Shown: one piece after another, positions 61,375 to 64,000 of the stretch
Layout of the letters: every line of letters begins with the position of its first letter
Numbering within the stretch: the first letter of the stretch is position 1
Assembly (NCBI RefSeq): GCF_000972385.1
Contig: NZ_JXTE01000031.1
Span: 23,154-87,153 of the forward strand
DNA length: 64,000 nt
Source of the DNA: Streptomyces sp. WM6386
Lineage (GTDB): Bacteria > Actinomycetota > Actinomycetes > Streptomycetales > Streptomycetaceae
Direction: 5' to 3'
Position numbers and translations under genes: made by a program
The notes under the pieces: generated by a model
What the model saw: only the letters and a program-made list of their open reading frames with translations
What the model was told of the DNA's origin: nothing
The model's database searches: none

Positions 61375-62997
61375 TCAGGCCGCGGGCCGCGCGGCCGACT
61401 TCTTCCGGGAGTGCTCGCGCGGCTTGGGCTCCGGGTGCGGTGCGCAGGCCGCGCGCCGCACCGGGAGGCTGCCCTCCAGCAGGTACGCGTCCACGTGCCC
61501 GTTGACACACGGGTTCGGGCCGCCCGCGATGCCGTGCGTGCCCGCGTCCCGCTCGGTCACCAGGACCGAGCCCCACAGCCGCCGGTGCATCTCCAGGGCG
61601 CCGTCGTACGGCGTCGCCGCGTCCCGCTCGGCCGCCAGGATCAGCGTCGGCGGCAGCTCACCGGGACCGGTCCGCACATCCAGCGGCTCCTGACGCGGCG
61701 CCGACCAGTACGCGCAGGGCAGGTTCATCCAGACGTTGTCCCACGTCTCGAACGGCGCCACCCGCGCCAGTCGCGTGTTGTCCCGGTCCCACACCTTCCA
61801 CTCCGTCGGCCAGGGCGCGTCGTTGCACTCGACGGCCGTGTAGACCGCGTTGCCGTTCTCCGCCTCCTTCGCCGCCTCCGGATGCGGCCCCGCCTGAAGG
61901 ATCAGCTGCTTCGGGTCGCCCTTCAGATACGCCGACAGCGCCTCCGCCCGGTGCGGCCAGTAGTCGTCGTAGTACCCGGCCGTCAGGAACGCCCCCTGCA
62001 ACTGCCCGGGCCCGACCTTCCCGCCCGCCGGCTCCGCCGCCAGCTGCGCCGCCGCCTTGTCGTAGCTGCGCTGCACCCGCTCCGCCGTGTCGCCGAGCCC
62101 GTACACCTTGTCGTGCTTGGCGATCCAGTCCCGGAAGTCCGCCCAGCGGCCCTCGAACGCGGCCGACTGGTCGAGGTTGTTGCGGTACCAGACCTGCGTC
62201 GGATCCGGGTTCACCGCCGAGTCGAACACCATCCGCCGTACGTGCGAGGGGAACAGCGTCGCGTACAGCGCCCCGAGGTAGGTGCCGTACGACGCCCCCA
62301 TGAACGTCAGCTTCTCCTCGCCCAGCGCGGCCCGCAGGACGTCGAGGTCACGGGCGTTGTTGAGCGAGGTGTAGTGCCGCAGCGCACCGCCCGCCCGCTC
62401 GGCGCAGCCGCGCGCGTACGCCTTCGCCTGCGCGATGCGCTCCTGCTTGTACGACTTTGAGGGGTACGTCGGTGCCAGGGTGGGCGCCTTGAAGAAGTGC
62501 CGGGGGTCCTGGCAGGACAGGGGCGCCGAACGGCCCACCCCGCGCGGGGCGTAGCCGACGAGGTCGTACGCGGCCGCGAGCCGCTTCCACTCGGGCACCA
62601 CGCCGATCAACGGGAAGTACATGCCGGAGGCGCCCGGACCGCCCGGGTTGAAGACCAGGGCGCCCTGCCGGGGCACCTTGCGCTTGCTGTTGTGCGGATC
62701 CTTGTGGGTGGCCCGCACGCGGCTGACGGTGAGCTTGATCTGCTTCCCGTCGGGGCGTGTGTAGTCGAGCGGGACGGACACCGTGCCGCACTGGACGTTG
62801 CCCGGCAGGTCCTCCACCTCGGCGCACTTGCCGAAGGTGATGCCCTCGGTCTGGGCGCGCGCGGCGGCCGTCGCGGTGCCGCGCACCTCGGCCGCGCCGG
62901 GAGCAGCAGATCCGCCCGACGCGCTGCCGGCCGGGGCGGCGGCGAGAGTGGTCAGGAGCAAGGTCCCGGCGGCCGAGTAGAGGGCGGGGGCTCTCAT
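61375..62997 (-). CDS. secreted alpha/beta-hydrolase, tripeptidyl-aminopeptidase (Tap/SlpD) type
   Basis: Encodes 540 residues from ATG 62997 with GAAGGG upstream. Signal peptide in the first 27 residues (SAAGTLLLTTLAAAPAG). Nucleophile Ser236 in TFMGASYGTYLGALYA; oxyanion segment VFNPGGPGASG; a TAP-like C-terminal domain with ILAAERDAATPYDGALEMHR (Asp) and RDAGTHGIAGG (His). Removes tripeptides from protein N-termini outside the cell. Cysteine pairs suit export. Stop directly abuts the hemQ stop. Confidence 0.93.
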   Translation of the reverse strand: MRAPALYSAAGTLLLTTLAAAPAGSASGGSAAPGAAEVRGTATAAARAQTEGITFGKCAEVEDLPGNVQCGTVSVPLDYTRPDGKQIKLTVSRVRATHKDPHNSKRKVPRQGALVFNPGGPGASGMYFPLIGVVPEWKRLAAAYDLVGYAPRGVGRSAPLSCQDPRHFFKAPTLAPTYPSKSYKQERIAQAKAYARGCAERAGGALRHYTSLNNARDLDVLRAALGEEKLTFMGASYGTYLGALYATLFPSHVRRMVFDSAVNPDPTQVWYRNNLDQSAAFEGRWADFRDWIAKHDKVYGLGDTAERVQRSYDKAAAQLAAEPAGGKVGPGQLQGAFLTAGYYDDYWPHRAEALSAYLKGDPKQLILQAGPHPEAAKEAENGNAVYTAVECNDAPWPTEWKVWDRDNTRLARVAPFETWDNVWMNLPCAYWSAPRQEPLDVRTGPGELPPTLILAAERDAATPYDGALEMHRRLWGSVLVTERDAGTHGIAGGPNPCVNGHVDAYLLEGSLPVRRAACAPHPEPKPREHSRKKSAARPAA

Positions 62998-63095
62998 GGC
63001 GTATCCCTTCAGTGCACGGCAGCAACAAAAGGGATGTTTCGTTCGGTTGTCGGCGAAGGCAAGCACCACCCGGCCGGTGTCGGCGCCAATGCCCC

Positions 63096-63887
63096 CTATG
63101 CGCCCCTGGTGTGCCCGGCGCGCCAGTGCTGCTCGCGGTCGGCGAAGGCCGCGCGCAGGTCCGGTTCGCCGACCGCGCTGACGCCTCGTACGGCGACGGT
63201 GGTGAGGTACGTACGGTCGTCGCCGCTGCCGGCACGCCGGGGCAGGGCACCGAGCAGCCGCTGACCTGCCGGGGAGGCCCACCGAGAGTACGGGTGCACC
63301 TCGATGCGCGCGATGGCCAGGCAGCTCAGGGTCAGTGCGAGGGGGAGCGCGAACCAGAGGGCGATCAGATGGCGCGGTACGTCCGACGGGGCGGGCGTCA
63401 GCAGCGCGATCGCGCCCAGTGCGAGGACCACGACCACGGCGATCTGCACCTGGCGGACCGCGGCCGCGACTGTCGTGCGCGCCCCGTCGGGCACGGCGAG
63501 GCCGGCGCGGACGAGACGGTCTGCGAGACCGCGTACCGGGGCCGCGGTGGCGGCGGCGTCCCGGACCGGGGCGATACGGGACTGCCCCTCCGGGCCGATC
63601 GCCCCTATGACGGAGCGCTCGATCTCGTCCTGGCCGCGCGGGTCGACGACCGTCGCCCAGCCCGTGTGCGCGAGCAGCAGCCGGCGCTGGCGGGCCATGG
63701 AGACGAGGGTGAGGTCGGCGACCCGGCGTGGGCCGCCGGACAGGAACGCCGCCTCGTAGAGCGTGAGGTCGTGTCCGTGACCCGCGTCCACATCGTCGGC
63801 CGCGGCGTGTACGGCGGCCAGGCACAGCCGGGTACACGCGGTTCCGGCGGCGGCCCAGGCCAGCAGCAGGAGAAGGACCCAGAACAT
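63096..63887 (-). CDS. TIGR04222-domain membrane protein
   Basis: Encodes 263 residues from ATG 63887. The TIGR04222 signature is clear: LTLYEAAFLSGGPRRVADLT then LVSMARQRRLLLAHTGWATV. An N-terminal helix (VLLLLLAWAAAGTACTRLCL) and two further helices near 145-190 predict three membrane spans, with a soluble C-terminal tail. Family found in high-GC actinobacteria; function unknown. No ribosome site before the ATG. The 113 bases beyond it to the window end hold only its upstream region. Confidence 0.85.
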   Translation of the reverse strand: MFWVLLLLLAWAAAGTACTRLCLAAVHAAADDVDAGHGHDLTLYEAAFLSGGPRRVADLTLVSMARQRRLLLAHTGWATVVDPRGQDEIERSVIGAIGPEGQSRIAPVRDAAATAAPVRGLADRLVRAGLAVPDGARTTVAAAVRQVQIAVVVVLALGAIALLTPAPSDVPRHLIALWFALPLALTLSCLAIARIEVHPYSRWASPAGQRLLGALPRRAGSGDDRTYLTTVAVRGVSAVGEPDLRAAFADREQHWRAGHTRGA

Positions 63888-64000
63888 GACGCTGTTCTAT
63901 GCGAGATGGTCTGGACTGGCCATGCCTTGTTCACAATCCGGACAAGTGTTTGCCGGTATGTGACGTTCCCCTTAGGGCTCGGGCGGGGGTGGGCTGGTGG

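Overview
The window looks like a Streptomyces chromosome. It is very GC-rich with third-position GC bias, GTG starts are frequent, most starts have GGAGG-type ribosome sites, and many genes overlap by 4 bases (GTGA/ATGA). Gene order resembles the S. coelicolor stretch from aconitase through ngcEFG-rok7B7-xylFGH, dxs, fadBA and hemE to hemG-hemQ, as I remember it; I could not align it. No tRNA, rRNA, CRISPR array or insertion sequence was seen.

Region 1 (1-3640): the 3' end of aconitase; then a small regulatory island with a DUF397 protein, two small two-helix membrane proteins and an XRE/DUF5753 regulator; then a frameshifted, truncated Uma2-family pseudogene.

Region 2 (3640-26800): a large carbohydrate block. 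It holds a cellulose-type LPMO (AA10-CBM2) behind a perfect CebR box, a few housekeeping-like genes (SnoaL-like protein, MmyB-type regulator, methyltransferase, HD protein), and a GH92 alpha-mannosidase. Next comes a glucuronoxylan island: CE7 acetyl esterase, LplB/YtcP-type ABC importer, GH39, DUF624, GH42 and GH67, with a CGAAA-N-TTTCG operator. A second, multidomain GH92 follows. This block appears to be inserted relative to S. coelicolor.

Region 3 (27000-35430): ngcEFG (GlcNAc/chitobiose importer), the ROK regulator rok7B7, and the xylose importer xylFGH. Sites fitting the Rok7B7 consensus lie before rok7B7 and xylF, and hairpins follow both binding-protein genes.

Region 4 (35600-44360): dxs, an APC amino-acid permease, a NYN-like protein, a propeller-like protein, and the fatty-acid oxidation pair fadB/fadA with a perfect 16-bp palindrome at the fadA promoter.

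Region 5 (44360-51031): a beta-mannoside locus: LacI regulator, GH2 beta-mannosidase and a divergent three-gene sugar importer. A palindrome, GACAACGTTGTC (or 11/12 of it), lies before this importer and before both GH92 genes, which suggests one mannan/N-glycan regulon spread over 40 kb.

Region 6 (51036-64000): RNase D, an atypical response regulator, DUF3000, hemE, rhomboid protease, CoA-disulfide-reductase-like flavoprotein, DUF4349 lipoprotein, hemG/hemY and hemQ (coproporphyrin-dependent heme pathway), a secreted Tap-type peptidase and a TIGR04222 membrane protein.
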